Counted from the stretch's first letter, positions 17,728-26,060 are shown. The stretch is DNA of 43,274 nt from Bacteroidales bacterium (GCA_015060325.1 SUYQ01000023.1:1-43274), one strand, 5' to 3'. Translations and numbers: made by a program. The notes: generated by a model from the letters alone, not told the origin.

Positions 17728-18651
17728 ATGGAACTGAATCTCGAAAGACCTTTAGTATTCTTCGACATAGAAAGCACAGGGCTCAATATCGCGTCAGACT
17801 CGATCATTGAGCTCTGCTTTGTCAAGATCATGCCCGGCGGCGAACAGAGAGTCAAGACATGGAGGGTAAAGCCCTGGGACTATGAAGCGCGTTGCCAGAG
17901 AGCGATCAACCCGTCAGCACAGGCTGTGCACGGCATAAGCGCAGAAGATCTCGCAGACTGCCCTACCTTCTATCAGATAACGGAGGAGGTCGTGTCATGG
18001 CTGGAGGGCTCTGACCTTGCCGGATTCAACTCGGCAAAGTTTGACCTTCCTATGCTTGCTGAGGAGTTCGAACGCGTATGCAGGTACACAGACAAGAAGC
18101 CTGAGCTGGATCTTCACGCAATGAAGATGGTGGACGTACAGAACATATTCCATATGATGGAGCCCAGGACTCTGAAGGCAGCATATATGTTCTACTGCGG
18201 CCTTGACCTTGAAAACGCTCACGCAGCTGAGGCAGACACTCTTGCCACTTACGAAGTCCTTAAAGGCCAGCTTGACAGATATGCTGAAGACCCACGCATC
18301 GAAAACAACGTGGACAAGCTGGCAAGGTTCTCTACAAAGCAGAGGACCGTCGATTATGCCGGCAGGCTGATCCTTAACGACAAGGACGAGCCTGTGGTCA
18401 GCTTCGGAAAGCACAAGGGAAAGACAGCTCGTGAGGTATACTTCAGTGAACCTTCATACTTCGCCTGGATTGACAACGGCGACTTCACCCTTGACACGAA
18501 GCGTCAGTTTGCAAAGCTGAAAGCCCAGTATGACGAAGAGAAGAGAGCAGCAAAACCAGCGGCGCCTGCAAAAACGGCATTTGCACCACGCACCAAGGGC
18601 TACACGCCTTTTGAAGGGTTAGGCGACCTCTTCTCAAATCAGGAAGACTAA
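17728..18651 (+). CDS. DnaQ-like 3'-5' exonuclease with ExoX-type C-terminal domain
   Basis: This 307-residue DEDDh-type exonuclease has Exo I as FFDIESTGLN (D12, E14), Exo II around LAGFNSAKFDLPML (about 95-110) and Exo III as HAAEADTLATYEV (about 168-180). After residue 215 a small domain with VSFGKHKGKTAREV and YFAWIDNGDF resembles the C-terminal module of exodeoxyribonuclease X and related DNA-repair exonucleases. A basic, proline/alanine-rich tail follows. It may act in proofreading or mismatch repair; its place directly after dnaN supports a replication link. The next gene begins one base after its stop. Confidence 0.88.
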   Translation: MELNLERPLVFFDIESTGLNIASDSIIELCFVKIMPGGEQRVKTWRVKPWDYEARCQRAINPSAQAVHGISAEDLADCPTFYQITEEVVSWLEGSDLAGFNSAKFDLPMLAEEFERVCRYTDKKPELDLHAMKMVDVQNIFHMMEPRTLKAAYMFYCGLDLENAHAAEADTLATYEVLKGQLDRYAEDPRIENNVDKLARFSTKQRTVDYAGRLILNDKDEPVVSFGKHKGKTAREVYFSEPSYFAWIDNGDFTLDTKRQFAKLKAQYDEEKRAAKPAAPAKTAFAPRTKGYTPFEGLGDLFSNQED

Positions 18652-18652
18652 G

Positions 18653-19204
18653 ATGAACATCATTGTAAAACCATACGGCAGCGACCTTTGCTACTGCCGT
18701 CCCGACACGACTTGGGAGAGAGAGAACAAGGATCTCTACTCTCACGAGTGCGTTAATGAGTGGCACTGGACCCCGATTCTTTTTGCACGCATCAGCAAGG
18801 CAGGCAAATGTATCAGTCCGAAGTTCGCATCACGCTACTACGACGGTCTTAATTTCGGGGCATTGCTCTATATAGGAGGAATCCAGACGGCATATGCCTC
18901 ATGCGCAGACCATACATCGGTCCTGCCGATGCCGCTGTACAATCCTGCAGTTGTAGAAAGTGAAGGAAACATCATCGAAATCCTGAAGAACGGCGAACCG
19001 ATATTCCGCAGCGAGACAGACTCTCTGCAGGCAATCGAGGACGCCATCTGCAAGGCCTCTGAACTGACGTCGCTGCGTATCGGAGATTTCGTGGCAGTAG
19101 AACTGGCCCCTTCTGCGCTACTTACCGAGCGCAAAGAAGGCAGCCTTGATTTCAAGGCCACCTTCTGCGAAAACGAAATATTTTCTTTCAAGATTATCTT
19201 CTAG
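18653..19204 (+). CDS. Degenerate fumarylacetoacetate-hydrolase-fold protein (probable)
   Basis: 183 residues, no signal peptide. Two stretches resemble the FAH/2-keto-pentenoate hydratase fold. One is TPILFARISKAGKCISP...YYDGLNFGALLYIGG (about 40-76), matching the usual P-x-F-x-K ... P ... YExEL-x-IG region. The other is ILKNGEPIFRSETDSLQ...LTSLRIGDFVAVELAP (about 110-155), matching the C-terminal NG-x(n)-T-x2-GD-x(3)-GTP region. The ExE metal ligands of active enzymes are replaced by Asp and Asn, so hydratase or hydrolase activity is doubtful. The family call is inference; otherwise it is a hypothetical protein. It probably shares the dnaN transcript and converges on the DUF4434 gene with a four-base overlap. 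Confidence 0.6.
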   Translation: MNIIVKPYGSDLCYCRPDTTWERENKDLYSHECVNEWHWTPILFARISKAGKCISPKFASRYYDGLNFGALLYIGGIQTAYASCADHTSVLPMPLYNPAVVESEGNIIEILKNGEPIFRSETDSLQAIEDAICKASELTSLRIGDFVAVELAPSALLTERKEGSLDFKATFCENEIFSFKIIF

Positions 19205-20265
19205 CGGTTCTTCCATTTGTTCTCAATGCCGAAATGCTCGCAGTAGCGGTCGTAAAGGTGACCGGCCTGCTTGTATTCTGAATTAGGGGACATGAAATGT
19301 GAGAACTCGAATGTGATGGCCCCGTCCATTCCGGCCTTGCGGGCCATCTCCATCTTCAGCAGCAGTTTCTCCCATTTGATCGGGAGGAAACGGATCGGCA
19401 TGTCACGGTCGAATGACTCGAAGTTGGTCCAGCATTTCATACCATACTTGTCGGCAAGTTTCTTATTGACCACTAGATAGTCATACAGTTCGTGGTAGTC
19501 GACCTGTCCGTCCTGGAAGGCAAGGATATCAACAACACCTTCAAGATTGCTGAGAATCTCGTTCCACTCATATTCATGTTCCGAAACGGTTGTCGCCGTG
19601 TCACCCGACATCACCTGATCGGTCTTCACTCCATGAATATAAGGAGAAACCATTGTAGGAAGGTTTCCTGACACTTCCTTTGCATGTCTGCCGACCTCTG
19701 CATAAATCTTGGTCATGTTCTTTGTCCTGCGGCTCACCTCCTGCGAGAGATACCAGCCCTGGAATGACTTGTGGTGACCATACTTTGCCCACACCTCGTC
19801 AATCAGCTTGATGTTCAGATCTATCTCCTTCAGATAATCTCCCTCATGCCAGTATTTTCCTGAGTCATACATTCCGAAGTAGAATGCCATGTCATATTTG
19901 TCGGCAAGGCAGAGAAACATCTCCACGAGATCTACCGGAGGATAATAGACATCCTCGGTAGCAAGAATCGACTCGAACGGAGCGGCAATCCAGCGTCCAA
20001 GGCCGGCACGGATAAGAACGACAGTATTGATGCCCATATCCTTCATAGCCCGGAAATCCTGGTCCCACTCCTCTACTCCCCAGTTCTGATGCGGGATATC
20101 CCAGCTGATCTCGTCGAGGAAAGTGGCATTGATTTTCATGCCCTGAGGGCATTCTGCTGTCTTGAATTGCTCATTAGTGAAGGTCGTTGAATTTTCATCA
20201 CCATTTTGTCCATTACATGCCATCGTCATAACAGCCACGAGGATTATTGATAGTATCTTTTTCAT
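19201..20265 (-). CDS. DUF4434 TIM-barrel lipoprotein (Sec exported)
   Basis: 354 residues with a lipoprotein signal (MKKILSIILVAVMTMAC, lipid cysteine C17). The mature part begins with the DUF4434 hallmark INATFLDEISWDIPHQNWGVEEWDQDFRAMK, then GINTVVLIRAG. The fold is expected to be a glycoside-hydrolase-like TIM barrel. E-V-S, D-R-D-M-P and FEFSHFMSP are candidate active-site segments shared with its paralogue at 36799-37890. No activity is established for the domain that I know of. Its ATG overlaps the stop of the AbiEii-like gene (ATGA), and no separate promoter is visible. Its expression may therefore depend on the toxin-antitoxin operon or on read-through. Confidence 0.8.
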   Translation of the reverse strand: MKKILSIILVAVMTMACNGQNGDENSTTFTNEQFKTAECPQGMKINATFLDEISWDIPHQNWGVEEWDQDFRAMKDMGINTVVLIRAGLGRWIAAPFESILATEDVYYPPVDLVEMFLCLADKYDMAFYFGMYDSGKYWHEGDYLKEIDLNIKLIDEVWAKYGHHKSFQGWYLSQEVSRRTKNMTKIYAEVGRHAKEVSGNLPTMVSPYIHGVKTDQVMSGDTATTVSEHEYEWNEILSNLEGVVDILAFQDGQVDYHELYDYLVVNKKLADKYGMKCWTNFESFDRDMPIRFLPIKWEKLLLKMEMARKAGMDGAITFEFSHFMSPNSEYKQAGHLYDRYCEHFGIENKWKNR

Positions 20266-21056
20266 ACGGTTAATAAATTTATCTTAATAAATTCACCAAA
20301 ATGCAATATACGGTCAGAATTCTGCTTATTGAACAGCAAATGTTCAAAATCCTTCTTCTTCACTTCCAGATCCGTATTCATCAAAACATCTTCAATAGCA
20401 CGGAGAAGTTCATGTGGTGAACCTATGTCGCATCTCTTCTGCAGGAAATCATAGTTCGGCTGAGTTAACCCCAACAAGAACATTACATCATAAAAATCTC
20501 GGCCCTTACTACGTGCAAGCAATGCAGATAGTTTCATTGAGCATAGCACATCATCAGGGGGCACTGGAAGCGGAAAGAAAAAACCACAGCCTTTTAAATT
20601 GACCATAACCGGACTATAGTCGGCATCCTGATCCTGAGTTTCAATTTTAATAAGAAATCGTTTCTCCCGGTGTCCGGTCAATCCCAGATCGAACAGCAGC
20701 TGAGGGAAATGTATATTACGGCGAAAAGCTGTCAACTTCTCGTTGTCCCGATCCTTCGCTACAGCATTCAGCCCGCTTCTACGTAAAAACACAAGTATGT
20801 CGTCAGTCATCGCAACAAACTCTTCCTTACTCATATCCTTACAGTCAAAGTCAAGGTCTTCTGAAAACCTGTCAATACCCTTCACAAGACGCAGATTTGT
20901 GCCTCCAATAAATGTCAACTTACGGACATATGGGGTAGAGGACAAGTAATCCAGAATCATCAGCTGAATGTACTCTTTAAGAATATCATTGCTGAACTGA
21001 GCATTATCACGCAAATGCTGTGGAAAATAATTCTTTATTAAATCAAAGTCAATCAT
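20262..21056 (-). CDS. AbiEii/AbiGii-type nucleotidyltransferase toxin
   Basis: This 264-residue protein belongs to the nucleotidyltransferase family that holds the toxins of type IV AbiE systems. Key residues are the GGT at 51-53 and D67-x-D69 in IDRFSEDLDFD (the GG[ST]...DxD nucleotidyltransferase core), and the later KLSALLARSKGRDFYDVMFLL block typical of AbiEii. In characterised AbiE systems the toxin is a GTP-binding or tRNA-modifying nucleotidyltransferase whose growth arrest supports abortive phage defence. The gene overlaps the antitoxin stop by four bases (ATGA). Its own stop overlaps the DUF4434 start by four bases. Its A/T content is visibly higher than that of neighbouring genes, fitting horizontal gain. 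Confidence 0.87.
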   Translation of the reverse strand: MIDFDLIKNYFPQHLRDNAQFSNDILKEYIQLMILDYLSSTPYVRKLTFIGGTNLRLVKGIDRFSEDLDFDCKDMSKEEFVAMTDDILVFLRRSGLNAVAKDRDNEKLTAFRRNIHFPQLLFDLGLTGHREKRFLIKIETQDQDADYSPVMVNLKGCGFFFPLPVPPDDVLCSMKLSALLARSKGRDFYDVMFLLGLTQPNYDFLQKRCDIGSPHELLRAIEDVLMNTDLEVKKKDFEHLLFNKQNSDRILHFGEFIKINLLTV

Positions 21057-21670
21057 AACCCATATGCTTTAATAAGTTTTGACACGCGCCTGTCCAACGC
21101 GATGCAAGAAAATCGATTGAGATATTCCCGCATTTTTTCAAAATCAAAATCATCAGACATAAAGTCCTCATCAAGACGCAGTTCCGCCATATCCCTGATA
21201 CTATCATAAAACGGATAGAGATATAATAAATCAAGCAAAGCCTTTTCAGGACTTGCAAGCATCAGAGTCCTGCCATCTATCATTGAGTGCGGAGCATATC
21301 CAAACATGAGGTCATTCTTGATGCTCTTATATGAATACTCACCAAAACCATTCTCAAAGAACATTGTTTTAAGCGGCGATACACTGGTTATCTGAACAAC
21401 CGATTCCGGGATCATGCCATAGAACGAAAGCGCAGAATGAAGACTGATGTATGACGGACGATATATTCGATTAGCAATATACAAAGCGAAATCCGGCTTT
21501 CTAAGATATTCAGCAAAAGCAAAATAACCTTGACGAAGCCGAATAAGCCAACCACGGTCAGCCCATCTCCTTAGGTTGTTCCTATCAAAACCAGGATACC
21601 ATGCATACACTTGTTGTGTACTGAAGCACCCCAACTCAAAAAAGCGGTCCTTGAAATCAATAAAGTTCAT
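21053..21670 (-). CDS. AbiEi-type antitoxin/autorepressor
   Basis: 205 residues starting at MNFIDFKDRF (ATG complement 21668-21670). A longer in-frame start would run back through the operator. The N-terminal winged helix (about 1-55) has the RNNLRRWADRGWLIRLRQGYFAF pattern of AbiEi antitoxins. The rest (60-205) includes SYISLHSALSFYGMIPE and the ASPEKALLDLLYLYP block typical of the family C-terminal domain. AbiEi proteins neutralise the toxin without binding it and repress their own operon by binding inverted repeats. A 15-base inverted repeat flanks the promoter directly upstream. It is cotranscribed with the toxin. Confidence 0.87.
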   Translation of the reverse strand: MNFIDFKDRFFELGCFSTQQVYAWYPGFDRNNLRRWADRGWLIRLRQGYFAFAEYLRKPDFALYIANRIYRPSYISLHSALSFYGMIPESVVQITSVSPLKTMFFENGFGEYSYKSIKNDLMFGYAPHSMIDGRTLMLASPEKALLDLLYLYPFYDSIRDMAELRLDEDFMSDDFDFEKMREYLNRFSCIALDRRVSKLIKAYGL

Positions 21671-21672
21671 TA

Positions 21673-21726
21673 CTTGTTTTGTTTCCGTAATGCTACAAAT
21701 ATAATGCATTTCGGAAACAAAACAAG
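21673..21726 (-). promoter_or_regulatory. Promoter and palindromic operator of the AbiE operon
   Basis: CTTGTTTTGTTTCCG (21673-21687) and CGGAAACAAAACAAG (21712-21726) form a perfect 15-base inverted repeat with a 24-base spacer. The -7 box TATATTTG (complement 21696-21703) lies in the spacer. The -33 TTG (complement 21723-21725), 19 bases away, lies at the outer end of the upstream arm. The downstream arm covers the expected transcription start and ends two bases before the antitoxin ATG. A repressor on both arms would block the promoter completely. Confidence 0.85.
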
Positions 21727-21742
21727 CAATTCCTGTTAAAAA

Positions 21743-23179
21743 TTATTTCAGCTGAGAGATTCCTTTCTTGACAGCGTCCCATTTGCGAGGTTCGAGCTTG
21801 AGGTGACATAGGTCGAAGAGGAAATATCCGTCACACTCGTTTGCACATGCGGCGACAGAATTGGTGACTGCCGTGAGCTCCGCTTGCACTGTCGCTTTGC
21901 CGTCCCAGTTCCAGTTTCCGACGTCAGGGCCGCCGATCAGCAGGCCGGGAGCACCCTTGGTCTTCTGCTTGGCGAGTCTGCAGAAGCCCTGCATGGTCCA
22001 TTCGCTTGAGCCGTACACGCCATTGTATGATGCATAAGCTCCGATAATCTGAACATCAAGGAGGTCTGCTATGCCGTAGGACTCATACTTCTTCGTAGCC
22101 CAGCTTGGGAAATAGAAGTTCGCCATATAGTCAGGGCTCGCCCAGTTGACTCCCTTGTCGTAATACTGCTCATACCATCCTCCGACATAGGCTCCGAAGT
22201 CAATCTCCGGATTGACTGCCTTGACCGCCTCGCGGGCATCTGTCATGAAATCGTGAATCACCTTGCATCTGAACTCTATCCACTCCTTGACATGCGGCGT
22301 CATAGGTTCCGGGAGGAAATGTTCATGCCCGGCAGGAAGTACATCAGCTGGCCAATTGGCTACTGATTTGCCGATATATTTCTCAAATTCGCCTCGTGTA
22401 TAATCCGAGAAGTCGCTCATGAAGCCATGGAACCTGGCCCTGTCCAGGATGATTCCGTCAAGTTCTTCATATGCTGCAAGATCTGTCAGGAGACCTATGA
22501 CATAGTTCTGCACATCAGGATGTACCGGATTGAAGAACTTCTCGTCTGCCCAGACATCTACAATGGATTTAAGGCCCTCGGCAGTATTCATGACCGTTGC
22601 ATGCTTGGCCAGGTTTGCATCCCTGAAGATCACACCGTTCTTGCCAAGCCCCGAAACATGACCGCCGCAGAATGTATTGAAACCCGCATATACATTAAGG
22701 CCTGCCTTATGGCCCTCTTCAATGAATGCCTGGAGATAGTCCCAGTCAGAGTTTCTCTGCACCTTTACATAGCTTCCATTGACCCAAGCTCCCATATATT
22801 GAACCTGGCTGCACTTGTCTGTCTGGAAGAGAACATCACCGCCAGCTCCCGCCGGCCTCACATCCACAACGATGTCAGTAAAGCCGCAATCGGCGATCTT
22901 TTCCATATCGCGGGCGATATTCTCCCTGCTGTCCCCATAGTCACGGAAATTGGCATTTCCTTCGATCCATATGAAGCATCTCTTGCCTTTGACCGGCTCG
23001 GGGTCCACCGGGGGTTCCGGATCTACTGGCTGTTCCGGGTCCACAGGCTGCTCTGGATCCACCGGAGTTTCCTGATCATTCCATCCGTTCTTATCGAATT
23101 CCGATTCAATGTCAAGTTTATTGTCATCGCAAGCGCAGACCATAAACAAGACCAGCATCAGTGATATTAGTTTTTTCAT
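21743..23179 (-). CDS. GHL10-type (family 10-like) glycoside hydrolase lipoprotein, copy 1
   Basis: 478 residues. The lipoprotein signal ends at C17 and is followed by Asp-Asp, an acidic surface-export mark in Bacteroidota. A Pro-Val-Asp-Pro-Glu repeat tether spans 39-62. The remainder is a TIM-barrel domain of the GHL10/YngK type, with conserved blocks FIWIEGNANFRDYG, VVDVRPAG, YAGFNTF, DGIILDRARFHG (D246-R247), GAYVGGWY, GVNWASPDY and FLFDLCHL. It is clearly paralogous to 26174-27589 and more distantly to 35255-36586. The E. coli GHL10 protein DigH cuts peptide-free peptidoglycan strands; the substrate here is unknown. A terminator separates it from the epimerase gene and I found no clear promoter of its own. 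Confidence 0.8.
   Translation of the reverse strand: MKKLISLMLVLFMVCACDDNKLDIESEFDKNGWNDQETPVDPEQPVDPEQPVDPEPPVDPEPVKGKRCFIWIEGNANFRDYGDSRENIARDMEKIADCGFTDIVVDVRPAGAGGDVLFQTDKCSQVQYMGAWVNGSYVKVQRNSDWDYLQAFIEEGHKAGLNVYAGFNTFCGGHVSGLGKNGVIFRDANLAKHATVMNTAEGLKSIVDVWADEKFFNPVHPDVQNYVIGLLTDLAAYEELDGIILDRARFHGFMSDFSDYTRGEFEKYIGKSVANWPADVLPAGHEHFLPEPMTPHVKEWIEFRCKVIHDFMTDAREAVKAVNPEIDFGAYVGGWYEQYYDKGVNWASPDYMANFYFPSWATKKYESYGIADLLDVQIIGAYASYNGVYGSSEWTMQGFCRLAKQKTKGAPGLLIGGPDVGNWNWDGKATVQAELTAVTNSVAACANECDGYFLFDLCHLKLEPRKWDAVKKGISQLK
22994..23065 (-). repeat. Four 18-base repeats coding the PVDPE(Q/P) tether
   Basis: Four in-frame 18-base units code Pro-Val-Asp-Pro-Glu-Gln/Pro in the GHL10 copy 1 lipoprotein. 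Synonymous differences between units show that the repeat is not very recent. Such a tandem repeat can change length by slippage and so alter tether length. Confidence 0.85.
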
Positions 23180-23210
23180 ATTGGGCTATATTTTGGATAA
23201 AGATAGCAAC

Positions 23211-23246
23211 AAAAAAGGAGAATCGCTTGAGCAATTCTCCTTTTTT
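23211..23246 (-). terminator. Bidirectional intrinsic terminator after the epimerase gene
   Basis: GGAGAATCGC (23217-23226) pairs with GCAATTCTCC (23231-23240), with one wobble position, around a TTGA loop. Six A bases precede it and six T bases follow. It lies five bases past the epimerase stop and separates that gene from GHL10 copy 1. Confidence 0.85.
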
Positions 23247-23251
23247 ATGGT

Positions 23252-24415
23252 TTATAGAGTTTCGAGGATCTGCCAGATCTGGTAGAGGCCTCTCGGTACG
23301 TGGAAGCAGCCCTTCCACTTTCCGCCCTTGAGAGTCAGGAGGACTTCTCCGCGGCGGTTGAGGTAACCATACCATTCAGGATATTCCTGATCCTTGAAAT
23401 GTGTCCACATATAGTTGTGGATCTTCTCGAACCACTCCAGACACTGCTGGTTTCCAGTCAGCTGGTATGCCTTGATGAAGCAGATTGCCGACTCGAGGTG
23501 TACCCACCAGAGCTTCTGATCCCACTCGAGCTTCTGCATAGGGGCTCCCTTGAGATCCTGGAAATAGAAGATTCCGCCATACTCCTTGTCCCAACCGAAC
23601 TCGACAACGCTGAGAGCGATCTCTACGCACTTGTCGATAAGGGCCTTGTCGTTTCTGCGGATACCGAGGTTCATCATAAACCATAAAGCCTCAAGGTCGT
23701 GGCCTGGATTGATCTCACGGCCTTCGAAGCAGTCTATAGGGGTTCCGTCCGGAGCCACATTCTCAAGCATCACACCCAGCTCAGGGTAGTAGAACACATT
23801 GAGAATCTCGCTGAGGCACTCGTCGATGGTCTGGTCAAGCAATGACTTGTCAGGGAGGATGTTCTCCACCTCAAGAGCCATGTTGCAGATGATCATAGGG
23901 AGTGCGAAACCCTTCATCGGACGTGTTCCGGGATATGACTTCTCCCAACGTCCCTTAGGATCATTACGGCGGTCAAGAATCCTCTGGAAAGTCTTCAGAG
24001 CAATCTCCTTGTACTCCTCGCTGCCTGTAGCCTCTGCAAGCTGGGCGAATGCCATGCATGCGAATGTATTCGAGAAGATGTTATATGGCTGGATGATAGG
24101 CTTTCCCTCACGGGTCACCGAGAAATAGAAGTCATAATTGCCGTCATGCGCATACTTCTTCAGGAACTCTGCTCCCTGGATAGCGCAATCAAGCCACTCC
24201 TGCTTCTTCTCCACCTTGTTATACAACATCGCGAACATCCACACTTCCCTTCCCTGAAGCCAGATGAACTTGTCAGTGTCAAAAACGCTTCCGTCACGGT
24301 CCAGACAGCTGAAATATCCGCCATACTCGAGGTCCTGGGACTTCTCAAGCCAGAAAGGAAGGACGCTGTCCAAAAGCTCGCTCTTATACTGAGCAGCAAG
24401 TTTCTTGAAATCCAT
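23252..24415 (-). CDS. N-acylglucosamine 2-epimerase (RENBP/AGE type)
   Basis: This 387-residue cytoplasmic (alpha/alpha)6-barrel enzyme interconverts N-acetylglucosamine and N-acetylmannosamine. It resembles the animal renin-binding-protein type along its whole length, not the cellobiose/mannobiose epimerases. Shared blocks are YGGYFSCLDRDG, KFIWLQGREVWM, INPGHDLEA, GGIFYFQD, KLWWVHLESA, EWYGYLNRRGEV and KGCFHVPR. The histidines in NPGHDLE and CFHVPR are the likely catalytic pair. There is no signal peptide. It is read after the BACON lipoprotein gene across a hairpin. Its presence is the best clue that the locus handles ManNAc or GlcNAc. Confidence 0.9.
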   Translation of the reverse strand: MDFKKLAAQYKSELLDSVLPFWLEKSQDLEYGGYFSCLDRDGSVFDTDKFIWLQGREVWMFAMLYNKVEKKQEWLDCAIQGAEFLKKYAHDGNYDFYFSVTREGKPIIQPYNIFSNTFACMAFAQLAEATGSEEYKEIALKTFQRILDRRNDPKGRWEKSYPGTRPMKGFALPMIICNMALEVENILPDKSLLDQTIDECLSEILNVFYYPELGVMLENVAPDGTPIDCFEGREINPGHDLEALWFMMNLGIRRNDKALIDKCVEIALSVVEFGWDKEYGGIFYFQDLKGAPMQKLEWDQKLWWVHLESAICFIKAYQLTGNQQCLEWFEKIHNYMWTHFKDQEYPEWYGYLNRRGEVLLTLKGGKWKGCFHVPRGLYQIWQILETL

Positions 24416-24447
24416 TGTAATGATCGGTTTTAGTTAAAATTATAAAA

Positions 24448-24476
24448 TGCAGCCGGGAACCGGATGCTCCCGGCTG
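24448..24476 (-). terminator. Strong hairpin between the BACON lipoprotein and epimerase genes
   Basis: GCAGCCGGGA (24448-24457) and TCCCGGCTGC (24467-24476) form a perfect 10-base stem with a nine-base loop. On the minus strand the hairpin is followed by ATTTTATAATTTT. It could terminate most SusCD transcripts or stabilise their 3' end. Partial read-through would then express the epimerase at a lower level. Confidence 0.7.
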
Positions 24477-24491
24477 CAAGTATTGGAATGA

Positions 24492-26060
24492 TTACTCACC
24501 AAGTGGGAAGAGATACTTCTCAACTGCATCCATCCAAGGATCGATCACGTAAGCTGCGAGCTTGCCGTCCTCACCCTTGATGAAGATATCTGAGTATGTA
24601 AGACCAGCCTCGTTTGTAGTGTGGAAGTTCATCTGGATCTTGAATACTTCCTTAGCTGCCTTAGGATCAGTTACGTCAAGAACAACGATGTCTGTATAGT
24701 CATAGTTGAAGTGGCAAGACATTGTAAGAGCAAGATACTTCTTACCGCCAACCTCAGTTGTTGAAATACAGTTGAAGTTCTCCATCCAAGAGGCAGGCGA
24801 TTCCCAAGTCTTAGCCCACTCAGTTCCATCGTAATAGAAGAGGTCGTAATCCGCACCATAAGTGATACAGTAGAAACCGTCAGCAAGAGTAGCACCAGCT
24901 GGAGCCGCAACACCTGTTGAAGCATCCCAAGAGTAGTCAGGAAGCAATGTGTAAGCAGGAGCAGCTACTACGCCATTCTTAACTTCCCAGTAAAGAACAT
25001 AAGTTGCGCCAGGACCAGTACATACATAAGCAGCAATTACAGCGTCCTTTGTAACATCACCCTTAACGCGGAAGTTACCCATCTCTGTGCAATAGAAGTT
25101 AGCTGAATTGTAGTCAACAAGTGGAGTAGGAGCAAATGTTGTAGGATCAACAAGATAGAGCTGAAGATTTCCACCCATCTGTCCACCTGAAGGAGCATCG
25201 CCTACTACCTGACAATCCGGACCAGAAACCATAAGGTTGCCAGCGTCGTCAACATGAACACCACCAGCTACGAATCCGTCAGGAAGTGGAACTGCCTGAA
25301 CATTCTCACCTGTAGCAGCATCTGCGAGGTAAGCGGCACCGTTAGCAGTGAAAGCAACGTAGTTACCGAAAGCACCGACACCTACACGACCTGCAGTAGC
25401 ACCGAGTGCAGAAAGTGACTTAGTCCATACGATAGGGCTCCAAGCCTCCTGAGTTACAGTGACGATCTTAACAACACCAAGCTCGCTGTATACAGTTACA
25501 GTAGCAGTTCTTGCTGGAGCGTTAACCTCCTGCTCAGCAACTGTGAAAGTAAGCTTGTCAGTTGTGTAAGCCTTAGTCTCAACGAGCCATTCTGCAGAAG
25601 CCTCGTAAGTATAGTCAACATTGTGACCAACCTCGATCTCAACTGAACCACCCTTGAATGATACAGTGTAAGTATCCTCACCGTTTACGTCAATAGCGTT
25701 CTTCTGAAGCTGAACAACAGGAACCTGGATTGTCTCAAGACCCTCAACAGCAATTTCAAGAATTGCAGTGCGGTTCTCATTACCAGTGTTTACAAGAGCG
25801 TCAAGTTTGATTGAAGCATCGCCAGCGTTACCTGACTTAGGAGAGATAGAAAGCCACTCTGCAACTCCCTCACCAGTAAGTGTTGCAGTCCAAGCTGCGT
25901 TTGCAGTGAAGTTTACAGTGATTGGCTCAGCCAGCTCCTCAGTACCAGCAGCAGGAATTGTTACCTCTGTTGGAGGGAAATCGAGATGAGGAACGAACTC
26001 TTCCTCACAAGCGACAACAGCAAAAGATGCTGCCATCAGAAATAAAGCAATTTTTTTCAT
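24492..26060 (-). CDS. BACON-domain surface lipoprotein (probable glycan-binding)
   Basis: 522 residues with a lipoprotein signal (MKKIALFLMAASFAVVAC, C18) followed by Glu-Glu-Glu, which suggests display on the cell surface. Two BACON-type immunoglobulin-like modules lie at about 30-118 (NAAWTATL...WLSISPKSGNAGDASIKL) and 122-207 (SAEWLVET...VTVTQEAW). The remaining 310 residues are beta-rich and look propeller-like. BACON domains usually act as spacers or glycan/mucin binders. It is in the PUL position of SusE/SusF-like proteins and is the last gene before the hairpin at 24448-24476. Confidence 0.8.
   Translation of the reverse strand: MKKIALFLMAASFAVVACEEEFVPHLDFPPTEVTIPAAGTEELAEPITVNFTANAAWTATLTGEGVAEWLSISPKSGNAGDASIKLDALVNTGNENRTAILEIAVEGLETIQVPVVQLQKNAIDVNGEDTYTVSFKGGSVEIEVGHNVDYTYEASAEWLVETKAYTTDKLTFTVAEQEVNAPARTATVTVYSELGVVKIVTVTQEAWSPIVWTKSLSALGATAGRVGVGAFGNYVAFTANGAAYLADAATGENVQAVPLPDGFVAGGVHVDDAGNLMVSGPDCQVVGDAPSGGQMGGNLQLYLVDPTTFAPTPLVDYNSANFYCTEMGNFRVKGDVTKDAVIAAYVCTGPGATYVLYWEVKNGVVAAPAYTLLPDYSWDASTGVAAPAGATLADGFYCITYGADYDLFYYDGTEWAKTWESPASWMENFNCISTTEVGGKKYLALTMSCHFNYDYTDIVVLDVTDPKAAKEVFKIQMNFHTTNEAGLTYSDIFIKGEDGKLAAYVIDPWMDAVEKYLFPLGE

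Noticed and set aside
23252..24415. Cellobiose or mannobiose 2-epimerase
   Set aside because: The NPGHDLEA, KLWWVHLESA and KGCFHVPR blocks match the renin-binding-protein type of N-acylglucosamine epimerase.
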